This document shows positions 1-11,660 of a stretch of DNA of 64,000 nt, piece by piece. The notes under the pieces were generated by a model. It worked only from the letters and a program-made list of their open reading frames with translations, did not search any database and had not been told where the DNA came from. Where the stretch lies: the NCBI GenBank assembly GCA_963693085.1, contig OY856409.1, positions 1,333,475,915 through 1,333,539,914 of the forward strand, in the 5' to 3' direction. The position numbers and the translations under genes are program-made. This DNA is from Alisma plantago-aquatica (taxonomy: Eukaryota > Streptophyta > Magnoliopsida > Alismatales > Alismataceae). Positions within the stretch are counted from its first letter, which is position 1; each line of letters opens with the position of its first letter.

Positions 1-37
1 GTATATATATACATATATAGATGGCGTTCATTCAATG

Positions 38-49
38 CCCGCACGGATA
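38..49 (-). repeat. 12-mer shared with the repeat at 29.34 kb
   Basis: The minus strand reads TATCCGTGCGGG preceded by AGTTAGCTA. The same two blocks, separated by about 20 extra bases, occur on the plus strand near 29307-29350. Both copies run into a TA-rich microsatellite. This suggests two copies of one dispersed repeat end, of unknown class. Confidence 0.25.
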
Positions 50-354
50 GCTAACTGCTCCCTCATTTGGATAATTTTTTTGGAGTTTCTTACTTTACAC
101 ATGTAAAGGGTTACTTTATTACAAACCTTTACTTTTCATATATAAATAATTACAATTGTAATAGCTATAACAAATATATACTTACATATTTTTTATTTTG
201 TATTCTGTCTGTTTTACTTTTTGAGTCGTATAGTTACTTTTTTATCATCATTGTTATTGTTTTTCGAGAGTTACTTTTCTGATCAAATAGTTATTTTTCG
301 AACGGGAGGGGTAGTAAAATCCAGGCTACCCATGCATGTATTAAAAATGAACCC

Positions 355-385
<31 letters not shown>

Positions 386-407
386 AAGATATATATATAT
401 ATATCAT
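355..407. repeat. (TA)n microsatellite
   Basis: Two runs of TA dinucleotides separated by ACACACAAAG. It is simple sequence and explains the Tyr-Ile repeat in the overlapping small open frame. Confidence 0.9.
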
Positions 408-1207
408 TTGTATTACGTGATTCGTGACTTTATAATAGTAAATGTGAGATTTCTAATGCCATTATTGATTAGTGATGTACTTAGAGATCCGAGTGACATC
501 AAAGATTATGTGAGTATTGTGATGTAGTATTTTGGTACTTCCGAGAATGTGATCTTAGCCCATTTTAACGTTATGTATGTTTTTAGCTCGTTGTTTATAT
601 GTCTAACCTATGAATACAATTTGTTGTGGAATTTAATTTTTATTTTATTTACCTTCTATTCACTTAGAAATAAGCATTGATAGTTGTTTTTGATTGTTCC
701 TGAGACTTCGATTGTGTATTTCTTTGATCCTTTGGGTGTAAAATTGATATCAAATTAGAGGCACCCAATGAAATTGACGATTCATACGTAAGTATAGTTT
801 TTTGATGCCCAATATATTTATTAATATTTGTATCATATAACATTGTAATAATGCAACATATCTATTAGTTTAACTTATAGGGGTGTGAAAGCATTTTGTA
901 ATAATGGGGGAGAAGTAGATAAGAAAATAAAGCAGTAACTTGGAAGAGTATTGATGTATAGTCTTCTCATTCCAATTGCATAATATATGACTAACTCTGC
1001 TTAATTGTATATATTAACAAAAATGTAAATCTACATGGCCCTATATAAGACAATGACTGAGCAGACACGTATTACATGATGTTGTCACTTTTATAGAACA
1101 TATCAAATATATAGATAATGTAAGTTTATTACTCTTAGATTATATTAATAGTCTCATTTGATAATACAAACAATTATATTTAAATAGAAGTCTCATTCTC
1201 TTTGTAG

Positions 1208-1300
1208 TTTTTTGAAAATACTAAAACTTATACTTTGGAGCAGCTAAATGACCTACGTGAACAATGGACAGACTGCTTCATCAAAAATATGGACTTGAAT
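1208..1300 (+). pseudogene. Ulp1-like (C48 protease) C-terminal fragment
   Basis: Thirty-one open codons include TYTLEQLNDLREQW. They resemble the last segment of the Ulp1-type cysteine protease domain that many plant CACTA and MULE elements carry, where a helix of the form ...EVREEWA... closes the domain. The catalytic His, Asp and Cys are not visible, so this is at best a last-exon remnant. Its position about 0.9 kb before the CACTA terminus fits an element-encoded gene on the plus strand. The match is short and judged from memory of the family. Confidence 0.3.
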
Positions 1301-1794
1301 GAAAATTTTGACGGTTGGTTGATATTTTTTGGTAGTTCAAACCTTGATGTTAGATTTTTCATTGTTATATATTATTATACATTGTGACTTAAAATATGAG
1401 ATGGAAGTTGATTTTGATATGTATTTGTGAGTGTGCATTGAATGTTAAGTGCATGTGTGTGTGAATTCGAATGTAAAGGCATGCGGAAGATAATGATGTG
1501 TATTTGTACATATATGTACAAAATTGAAGTGTGACGGATAAATAAAATAACTGAGTTGTGAGTTCATAGATTTATGTGCATTTAAAGTAAAAAAATGATA
1601 GAATGTGGCATGTTTGTGCCTATTTTGTATAATATATCTTTTTCTTGTAGGTTTGTCGGCCTATTGTTAAGTTGCATTGCTTACAGAGGCTTATAGTTCA
1701 TCAGAATTTTCAGTTCTCAAAAACTACATGCAACAGACATGCTAGCAATCAGATAGCATATCTGTAGACGTGCTATATAAAAACATAGACATTT

Positions 1795-2115
1795 CTCATC
1801 GGTTATTTGTAGATAACCAACTATATATACATTCTGCATCGGTTATTTACAATAAACTGACGGGATATATCTAATTTTTTTATTGTTCAATCACTGATAA
1901 AATCGACATCAAGTTAGTCACTGTCGGTTATTTGTCATTATCCAACCGACAAGGAAATATTAACGACATCGGTTGTTCTTCTTGCAATTGACGAGCAAAG
2001 GTCAAAGCAGACCATAAATACTTCGCACACTGCATGTTACATCATTGGTTCCGTTATAACAAGGATCCCATGATAAAATGTGTTATCATCAGTTTCTCGA
2101 ACCGATGAAAAATGA
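1795..2115. repeat. CACTA subterminal repeats
   Basis: Copies of CATCGGTTATTT or close variants occur near 1798, 1839, 1922 and 1967. Inverted forms (AACCGAC, AACCGATG) occur near 1940 and 2100. Such clustered short direct and inverted motifs are the usual transposase-binding region inside CACTA ends. Confidence 0.45.
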
Positions 2116-2207
2116 TTGAGTTTTAGCATCGCCAACTTGGTCATCAATTTCAAACAAACGTTGAATGCCTAAAATAACTGACACCATATCCCCATTCTGT
2201 AGTAGTG

Positions 2208-4140
2208 TATATATTATACTCTATTTTTGTTTTACAAAAAATACCATCTTTATATCAAAAAAATAATATGAATGCAATAAACTCAATCAATAACTCAATA
2301 TGTAGGATACATACCTCATATAAGTAGATAATTTCACAATGTTATATAAAATTTTCCTTCATATTCGCGTAAAACGAGTCACGTACATACCATATCATAT
2401 CATAGTTAATAAGGTCACCAAAATAGGCCGTCAATTCTATTTGAGGGTCAACTTCAATTAACACACATCTTTCCTGAAGAGATTACGGTACATGACTACA
2501 ACAACCATCACAACTAAACCAAATTCAACCTCTAAATTTTCATTATATTAGAAGAACACGAGTTTTACAGAATTCCAGTGCAACTTCACTTACCGATAGT
2601 TAATGCTATGTGTAAAGATTATCACATATTGTATGGCATCTTCCCAATCATCATTGAAAAGGTAATGATATATAATCACACACCCCTTAAAGCTTTTTGT
2701 CAAAATTGCTTGAATGACATCCATGATCATCATGAATGTCTATGTCATATTTTCCATCTGTAATGTTTTATGCCATTATATTATTAAAAATAGAATACAA
2801 TATATTTATATAATCGAAAAGTTAATAGACAAAAGTAAAATGTTATTACATAACCAATATAAGATGGTAATTGACACGTTGAATGTAAAATCTTAACAGT
2901 CTTTGACGGTAATGAAGATTAATGATCCATAATTCAAATGTAAAAAAGCTATAACGGACTTCGTCAGAAAATATAATGATTTAGATTTTCTAGTCAACTA
3001 ACTTCACTCGTTGTGTAGAATAGACACCCAAGTATGATCAATACTATCTGCTTATGCCGATGTTCATGTAAAAGCTATCAAATCAGTTCATTGCTTGTCA
3101 CCTCAATTTCTTAGATTCTTCAAAAATTAACTTAGTATGTGCCTAGAACGGCCCTCCCGCAACAGTAATGTCGTATGCTTACAAAAAAAAAAGAATATTG
3201 ACCGGTTCCCCACATAGTATATATTCGTTTATTCTTAGATAACAACATTACATGTACTTTGTACACATCTCATAATGCAAAAATGTCATACAACCCACCT
3301 AACGCAACAAGTCATTTTTTCCTACGTCCCTGTGTTAATCCTTGGTGCTGCTCAATTTCCGTAAATGTGTTTTCATCCATGGAATGCATTCTTCTATTGT
3401 TCATTGTGAAAAGTCAATCCTTAAATGCATGAACAACTATTGTATCCCATATTTATAATAGTTATCCAATTCTGACAATATCTAACAATATAGACTTGTT
3501 CGTTACAACATGGGATACACACAAACACTTTTTTTGTTATATTATAAAAATAGAGTCTTCTACTAATATATATTTCGGTCCTCCTCATATCTTGACTTCC
3601 TACTATCTCTACGATGTTCAATCTTTCACGAATATATTCACGTCTAAATGCTGTTCTTATATCATCTATCAACTTAGTTGTCTATTTTTGCAGATGTAAA
3701 ATAACTACAATACATTTATTAGTTTACTCGTATTCTTTGTGCGTAAATGAGTTGGTTCATCATTGCCTCCCTCAGAGCATTTCAAGTCGTAAGCTTATGT
3801 TGGAATCGATGGACCGGTGCCCTTATTTGATATGTCTATTGTACCATGCTTTTGCTGCATGTGTAATATGATAGATGGGGATTTGTCCTCAAACATCCCA
3901 CTAAATGCATCCTCCTCATACAGAACCACTCAAATAGTGCATGGAAGTCCGCATTCATATATGTGCATTCAAATAGACATCACATGATAATTATACATGC
4001 GATAATACTATCAACTCTTATAATGTGATAATTTGAAAATATATGTAATGTACACATAATGGATACTACAACAAAATTCTTAAAAAGACAAAAAATGTAT
4101 TAATTAGATCAATTAGAATTATGAATGAAGTAAACAAACT
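2208..4140. other. AT-rich stretch without recognisable gene
   Basis: Small open frames here are short, AT-driven and match nothing I recognise. Part of it may belong to the Harbinger relic that follows, because that element lies on the minus strand and its other gene would be nearby. Confidence 0.4.
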
Positions 4141-4149
4141 ATCATGCTT

Positions 4150-4800
4150 CTAAAAGTTGGGTGAATATATCCTCTCTTGGCCTATGCCAGTATTGAGTTC
4201 TTTTTTAGTTGCATCAACATCTGGATGTTGTGGCATGTCATCATTCACATCTTACATGTTTTCGTTGGTTGTTAATCTTGTTCAAATATGTCTCATTGAA
4301 GATCAAGTTTTCCTAATGAAAGTGTGAATTACACAACATGCAAGCCCTATGAAAGATTACTTGTCATTGGGAAATGGTAGTTGTTGTCTAAGGATATCAT
4401 ACCTCTTGTTCAACCCACTGAATGCACTTTCAATTACATGTTAGTATTGTGCATATATATGGTTGAAAATCTTCTATTTGTTATTAACCACATATGCATG
4501 CCCCTGTATTCAATTATGTGATATATTGTATTTGTATACAATGCAAGAAACTGATACATATTTGCATAGATAAAATTACTTGATAATACTTTATCCTAGG
4601 TATACAAGTTCTCCTTTATCTATTTTTACACAAAAAAATGCATGTATTCCATTGATCCATCCCATCCATTCATGAGGAAAGTGAGCTATATATCAAAGTT
4701 ATCCACCACCATAACATTGAGTTGGATTTTTTTTTATTGTGGTAGCAATTTTGTTTGTTCCTACTTACCATAAAAAGTGTGCATCCTATCAATGACGCAA
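4150..4800 (-). pseudogene. PIF/Harbinger-type DDE nuclease relic
   Basis: Reading leftwards from 4440, the minus strand gives HVIESAFSGLNKRYDILRQQ, which matches the VIE...FG.LKKRF.IL end of plant PIF/Harbinger (HARBI1-like) nucleases that carries the final catalytic Glu. A TAA at 4357-4359 breaks the frame. The same frame then gives LACCVIHTFIR, matching the conserved CC.LHN segment that closes the domain. Upstream sequence to about 4800 has weak pieces of the same domain with frame breaks. No terminal inverted repeats or TTA/TAA target duplications were found. It is not functional. Confidence 0.5.
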
Positions 4801-6884
4801 AATCTATTGTAATGAAGTAAATTTTTTATATAACTAAATTAATTATTCTTTTATCTAATAAGTTTCCTTGTGTTAACTCTTAATATATTCAATTCTCAAG
4901 GATCTTATGAGATTCTCTAGATTGAAAAATAATAACTTGTGATTATGTACACCTATTTGTGTGAAACCCTAATCTTGACTTAAGGCTGGGTCCTCTTTGC
5001 TAATTAATTGATTTAAAATGACAAAAAGACGTTGAACTCTTTCCATGTGATCTAATAACTATGAAATAGACATTGCCCAATTGAGCCAAAAAGGATGTTC
5101 CCATGATTTATTAAAGCTATACTAAAAAAACCTCTTTCCCTATTGTTCTCCCTCTTCTTATCTGTCCAAAATTTATGAGAAGGATATACCACCGTTAGAT
5201 CATGATGGACCTACACCAAGTGTGTGTTGGGTGTCTGAATCAATTTCCTGACCCGGTTGCTATTGAATTTTGATCTAGTGGCTATCTGATCACCCTCTAC
5301 CTCCTGACTATTTTAGTAAGGCAGGTACAATAATCTCAAATAACTTTTCCTATCCCTCTTCCACTAAGGCCCCCTCTCTCCCTTGGATTTTCCTTCCTTC
5401 ATCTCCCTCTTTCCAATCTAATCCAAGTAATACACACTTTGATTACATGTTGTTGTGCCTTGACTACCAAATTCCTCTCTATTTGGATTTTGTTGTCTCT
5501 ACCCTTCAAATACCCACCATGAAATCCTAGAAACTCCCTATCTCATGCCATAAGAAGCTCTCCTTCAATTCATTGTCTCCCTTCAAACATGAGTAGAAAG
5601 TTCTGAAGCCTAAAATCCCCATCAATATCCCTCTCCTTGCTTCTCTAACAAGAACACTGCTAGGAGCCACCATGGGTTTTCCATACAAGAGAGGCAAGAG
5701 ACAATCATCAAATGATAGGGTGTTCAACCGTGACCCCAATCCAATGGTTGTGCACTCACTCTCCTTCCCTCTTTTGCTCTCACCTGTCATGTAGCATGTT
5801 CAATGGAGTTGAGCACCCACTGCCATCCAATCTTCAATAGTCGGCTATTGATCAAGGATCAACAGCTGCACGGGTCACCGCATAACCTGACCACCTCTCA
5901 TAAGCCAACTAGTGGAGTTGCCTCATGCAAGCCGTTGATAATGCCTGACTCACAATGAAGCACCAATAGTGCAACCCTCAATATTTAGTGATAAGGTAAA
6001 TAATCTATCTCTGACCCAAAATTCATATTATATAATACCGATCTTGCAAAAATCATAATAAATTGACTCTAGCTCCAATTATTGCACATAAGTACTTGAA
6101 ATTGATCAAAAAAATGAGAGGAACATAAATAAAATGATTGCAGATGCCAAATCTGACTCATTTGCCACTATTATATCAAATATCATCTTATTTAATTATT
6201 TGAAATCATTTAGTTAAATCACCTTGATTATTTTGACTCAAGAACCCTATATGTGACCTTGGTTTATACTTTTATGACTTGTTAGAAACACTAGATCATA
6301 TACATGTATGTATATATTACTTTTTATCCTAGTAATGATGGAATGCATGGAAATGATAAGAAACTCAATTTTGAGTCCCAAACCACAATCTTATGATAAT
6401 TTATCTTGAATAAGATCAAATCTTATGATTTTGCTATTTGAATCTTGAGAACCATCTTGAATATGATTGATGAGATCTAAATCAAATTATGACCTTGAAA
6501 ACTCTGGTATATGAAAAACATGATCTTTGATGTTGATGTTAAGGTTCACCCTATAAGAATTAGGTGCGGTTTTATCCCTTGAATATGGTGATTGAAAATA
6601 ATGGAACTTGGTTATCCTCTCGAAATAATTGAAATCTTGTTATTGTGAATCAAGGATTGAGGAACCACACCTACAATAAATATAAGGATAAAAAATCCTA
6701 ACTCTTAGTCATTGGGATCCTAGCTGTTGAAAATTCATATTTTAACCCTCTACAATCTATATCCTATTTCACTAGGATCAATTGGCACCTTTTGACTCCA
6801 AAACCTTAATCATATCTCGTATACTATGAAATCATAAGAAATTATGCACTACACTTATATTTCCTCCTTGATCAACATTTATCG
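4801..6884. other. Unassigned intergenic sequence
   Basis: Mostly AT-rich with pyrimidine-rich blocks around 5130-5780. The longest open frame (5527-5790, minus, 87 codons) matches nothing I recognise and has no supporting signals. The stretch could be old LTR sequence, but no partner copy was seen in the window. Confidence 0.35.
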
Positions 6885-8500
6885 TGTGTGCAAGTCTTAA
6901 ATTTATAGACTCAAGCACTACCCCACAAGTATACGGGTGCTTGTACTATTATCAAGTCCATCCAAGGAGCAAGGTAATGCTAGGCGTACGAGTATTGAAC
7001 TTTCAACAATATAGATTGGTTAAAAAGGATGATTGGTTTTTGATTAAACTAATTAACAAGTTTAAAGAAGGCAATAATTGCTAATCACTTGGATGGTGAT
7101 TAAGATCAGACTAAGAGGATCTTGGATACACGTTTCACTTCCAAATCACAACTTATATACAACCATTGAATTCAAACATACCAGTCAATCGCACAAAGGA
7201 TTTTTGCTGACATCACACACCTCCGATTGATATGAGACACTTCTAACTTCACATAGCTTTCCCATACTTATGTTTAGTTTCAAATTACAAACCTCAGATC
7301 CCCAACATAATCCCAAATACTCTCGTGATCAAGGATTTGTTTCCAATATAGCTACTCCTTACTTCTTAATATATCTTCCCATATTATAGAATAAAGCGTA
7401 CAACACGCAAGCAGGATGACCAGTCATGCAAACAAACAAATAAGCACCGAAACATATCTTGCAACACTCCTAACATTAAGTTTGAAATCTGAGTTCACAT
7501 AAGTTATGACATGGGAGCTACTCTCCCATGCCCAAGAAATGAAGTTTATTCACACATAGTGATGGAAGTACATGTAAAAGTAGTAAATTATGGAGTAAAA
7601 CATGAGTAGAGAAGGGGAATAACAAAGGAATCTATAGGAGTGGAAGAACAAGTAGAAACTCTAACTGGAAGATGGAGTTTCATCCTTGCAACTACTCCTA
7701 CTCCATTACTCTTCTCCCCTAAGTGGTCGGAATGGAATGGAGAAGCCTTTACTACAATCCATAAAGAGAAATAGAGTACAGAAGAGGTTCTCTCTCAAGT
7801 AATCACCTCGTCCTATCCAAAATCACCTCCTTTATCCTCTGCTCTGCTCTATGGTCAAAAGTTCTTCATATGATGAGTGATAACCATCTCATAGGCACCC
7901 TTTCATTTTAAAAAATGAGGGATGGTTTCTCTCAAAACATACAAATATCATCAGCGAAACGATGTGTCGCCCTGAATAACTGAAAGTGGAACTACCTCAC
8001 TCGAAGGATACATGACATGTCAATTGGCTGACACACCGTGTTGCTACTAATTGGTGAATATCGGACAAATTTGGATGAAGTGAACATGTTGTGTGCTAAT
8101 AAACACATGCCATGTTGCCAATAAGGGAATTTGGTGAAATTTTTGAATGAAGAGACACGACATGTCATATGAGAGACACATCATGTTGTTTCTCAACAGG
8201 GAGGAACATTATCTTCCTATAACTTAACATGTCGTGTTCAAGAAAAAAATGGCATGTTCCTTTCAGAAACATTGAGAAATTCCCTAAAACGTATGTAATC
8301 ACTTGGGGAATCCAACTAAGTTCAGATTGCGATCAAATCAACCCTATTTCTTCATCATTATTGTGTAACTATGATCACAAAACGAATAAAGAAAACCATA
8401 AATTAGGTAACTTAGTATGATCAAGAGTGATTATTGGGTGATATTGATTTGGAAATGCAATCAAAAGTGGTCTAAAAGATGCTATAGTAAAATATACACA
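6885..8500 (-). repeat. 3' LTR of the Athila/Tat-like element
   Basis: It begins TGTGTGCAAGTC and ends TATACACA on the plus strand, and can be followed by eye alongside the copy at 14543-16351 over its whole length. It is shorter than that copy mainly because it lacks a 172-bp tandem duplication. Many substitutions separate the two, so the insertion is old. Confidence 0.7.
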
Positions 8501-8516
8501 TCAAATCCCCTCCTCA
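8501..8516 (-). other. Polypurine tract
   Basis: The minus strand reads TGAGGAGGGGATTTGA immediately before the LTR start TGTGTATA. This is the expected plus-strand primer site of an LTR retrotransposon and fixes the element's orientation. Confidence 0.65.
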
Positions 8517-9630
8517 AGCAAAAAGATAGACACATATTTGAATAAATAGTGTGGTACATACATCCACTTACTAAGATGGAAGAATTTAATCATAACGTGC
8601 CGATCATTATCAACATATTGCAACTAGACATGAATTCATTTCAATTGCTCAAAACTGAGAGTTAAGTTAAAAAAGGTGGTTAAATTATTTTGGAAAAATC
8701 AACAAGATAGCAATGAATAGAGTTATGATGACAAAGCCAAAAATATAGTAACATGTGACCAAACCCTTGTGATATAAGGATGAATAAAATTGAAATTCTG
8801 GCTCGACATCAAAAAAATGTGCAATATCTCCTTCACGAGCATTGAGATTTTAAAATTAAGATCTTTTGGTACGACACTGGATAGCTAATGTAGGCTTATG
8901 TACACATGGAATGTCGTTTGGGGTTTATATGACCCTCTTTCTAAAGTAATTCTCTGCCTTCATTGGGTTGGGAAATTATGTGGGTGACTAAGCCATATTT
9001 TGTAGGGATGTAGATCGTTTTTAATTTTGAGAAAACTATACCCCTTTTAAACATGATTCGAGTCCCACTTTGGAACCTTGCAATCTTAGGCTAGTGAAAA
9101 TTTCAAAGATCAGAGGAGTCATGCAGATAGGTGATTCAAAACATGGATCTCTTTTATTTCTAAAAGTTTTCATCATAGGGGTGGTAGAAAGCACACTATA
9201 GATTTGGTAAAATCATAAAAAATGCTACACAAGACTATAAAGTTGATTAGTCCTAAGCATTTAAACCATTACATGTATTGACTTGAGATTCAAAAAGATG
9301 AAAAACATGCTATAGAAAAAAATATCATGGCAATATGAGTGATTGGCCAAGTGTTTACATTAAAATTGTTAGATGTGCATGCTAGGGTTTTTAAGCTATT
9401 ATCTCAATGAGTACAATGATATAACTAAAAGGGAGACAATTTTTACCTAAATAGATGCAAGTCTTCAGAGTAATGTTTAGATTATCACTTAACTAGGAAA
9501 GAAAATAGAAATGGAAAAGAAAAACAAATAGAAAAATACAATTACTGGTTGACTACTCCCCCCAAGCTTGAAATATGCATTATCCTCACTATAGAAATCA
9601 AAGAAAGAGAATAGAAACTGGGTACCTCAT
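8517..9630 (-). other. Internal region of the Athila-like element without pol
   Basis: This is where pol and the 3' internal domain should lie in an intact element. No protease, reverse transcriptase, RNase H or integrase motif was recognised on either strand, which implies a large deletion. Confidence 0.5.
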
Positions 9631-9639
9631 CATGGAGGA

Positions 9640-11600
9640 GCTGTCAAGGTGGAGGGCTTGTGCTCTAATTTAAGGCTGTAAATTGTTGCGCTAAGGATCT
9701 ACTCCTCTTTGTTAATATATTTTTGATTCGGGACAAAGATGTATGCTTATGATTTGCAATATGTATAGTCTTCTGGACAACAATGTTGTTTTTCCCTTCA
9801 TTCTCTTCTTTAAAATAAGTAGAATTGCATTCAAAGATAATTTTCTCATCACAAAGCATTGTATCAAAGAAATTTTGCAAGGGGGCATTTGGCTTGTTTA
9901 AGACATCATCCTTTTGATCATGTGCATATTTCTTCCTTTGAGCTTCAGTTTCATTATCTTCATTGGTGTGAATAAATTCAGATGATATTTAATTTGATGG
10001 TGAAGAAGATTCTTCTATAATAACTCCACTCTTTAAAGTCAATGACTTGTATTTTTGTCTAAGATTCATCTTTGGTTGACTAGACAATGAACATGAAGGT
10101 GTTTTTTATTGACAAGAGATTGTTAAGCAATATGGTTCTCCAACATTCTTATGTGAATAGAAATCCCATCCATCATAGAAGAGAGAGTGTGAATGGAATC
10201 CTTCATGAGTTGTCTCTGTTGGAGGAACTCATCATTTTGCTTCATTTGAGATGAAACAAAATTTTCTAGGAGTGACTCCAAGTTGGACTTTGATTGTGGT
10301 TGTTGTTATTTAACTTGCTATTGTTGAAGAATTTGGGCATTGTTGTTGTTGCAATAGGAGATGTATGGATGATCTCTCCATCTTGGATTATTAGTGTTTG
10401 AATGATGACAGTAAGACTAATTGCTCCCATAATCCCCTACGACTTCACATTGTTTCATGGTTATCCTCAGATGGAATGAAGGAAGAACAACTTGAGGAAG
10501 ATGCCTACTTAAGAACTTCATTCGTCTCACAAAATAATTTGATTGGATGAGTTGATTGAGTGTTTGGTTTTTCAAACTTTTGGAACAAGGTGTTCAACTT
10601 TGCTGGAATGAAATCTACTACATCAATAGAGTGTATGCCAACTTGCTTCTTGGAAGCAATAGAATACGAATAAGGTTGATTTCTCATTTCAGTGCTCTAT
10701 TGGCAATGATTTACTGCCATGTCTTCTATCATAGCATAAGATTCTCTATAGAATTTTTTCATCAAATCTTCATTTGTAGTTGTATCTATGGACATCCTTA
10801 TGTTATAAAATAAACCATTATAAAAAGATTGAAGAAGCAACCAATTGGTGATACCATGGTGATGAAAAATGCATTGGGAGTCTTTGAATCTCTCCCATGC
10901 AATCTAGAGAGTCTTCCCATCCCTTTAAGAGAGAACATAAAGACCTGGCTCCTCAACTATTCCATTTCGCTTGGTGGGAAGTACTTGTCTAAGAAAACTT
11001 TGAGAAGTTCCTCCCAATTGTTAATCAATTCCTTGGCAATGAAGAGAGCCACACCTTGGCTCTGTCCTTCAAAGTGAATGGAAAAAGAACAAGGTGAATC
11101 ACATGAGTAGGAATGTCATTTACCTTGAAAGTGCTAATATACTGTAGAAATTCAACAATATGGAGGTTTAAATCCTCCATTGGTGTCCCTCTAAATTGTG
11201 ATTGTTGTATTGTCTTTATAATCATGAGGCTGATACAAAAATCATTTTCCTTGATTTATGGGATATTGATATCCCCATTGATGTCTATAGCAGTTGTAAC
11301 AACAATGTCTTTAAGAGGACGATCGTATTTCATGATTGGTTCTTCTCGTGACCAATATGCTCGGGTGAAGGTGGTGGTGACGAAGATGATGAATGTTGTA
11401 ATTACTCCAAATCTAATTAAGTTTCATTCCTCCTCACTTTTTGAAGGCTGTTAACATTGTGCTCAATTTTGGGGTCTAAAAATATGAAAGGTTTAGGATC
11501 CCTTTTGGATCGTCTCATGCAGTCCTGCAAGTAAACAAGGCAAGTAAAGTAATGAAATAAAAAATGGACGAAACAAAATATGACAAAGATGATGATCATG
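9640..11600 (-). pseudogene. gag polyprotein relic (Athila/Tat lineage)
   Basis: Several frames on the minus strand keep lineage signatures in the expected order. At 11225-11025 a 66-codon frame has FRGTPMEDLNLHI and LKDRAKVWLSSLP, the classic core of plant Ty3/gypsy gag. Around 10790-10680 there is a run of the form EDLMKKFY...MAVNHCQ. Near 10410-10340 the segment NPRWRDHPY followed by an Asn-rich stretch matches the region after the gag core. In-frame stops and frameshifts separate the pieces. Gag would form the particle that packages the element's RNA; here it cannot be made. Confidence 0.7.
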
Positions 11601-11660
11601 ATGAAACAAAATGATGGTAGATATCACATGCGATGTTGTGATCTAGTCTGATTAACTATT

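Larger units (their letters stand above)
1..2207 (+). mobile_element. 3' part of a CACTA (En/Spm) DNA transposon
   Basis: The plus strand at 2196-2207 reads TCTGTAGTAGTG, whose complement begins CACTACTACAGA, the terminal form of plant CACTA elements. The 400 bases before it carry repeated CATCGGTTATTT-type motifs and inverse AACCGATG copies, as expected of CACTA subterminal repeats. A short Ulp1-like exon lies upstream at 1208-1300. The left terminus is not visible and probably lies outside the window, so the left boundary given is only the window edge. No transposase core was recognised, and the sequence may be a decayed or non-autonomous copy. Confidence 0.45.

Noticed and set aside
5527..5790. 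A small host gene of 87 codons on the minus strand
   Set aside because: No recognised domain, no promoter or splice context, and length is within chance for this composition.
6780..6884. A second primer binding site left of 6885, suggesting an additional element
   Set aside because: Only about 15 bases (TTTTGACTCCAAAACCTT) resemble the PBS region at 14.5 kb, and the purine tract at 8501-8516 already fixes 6885-8500 as a 3' LTR.
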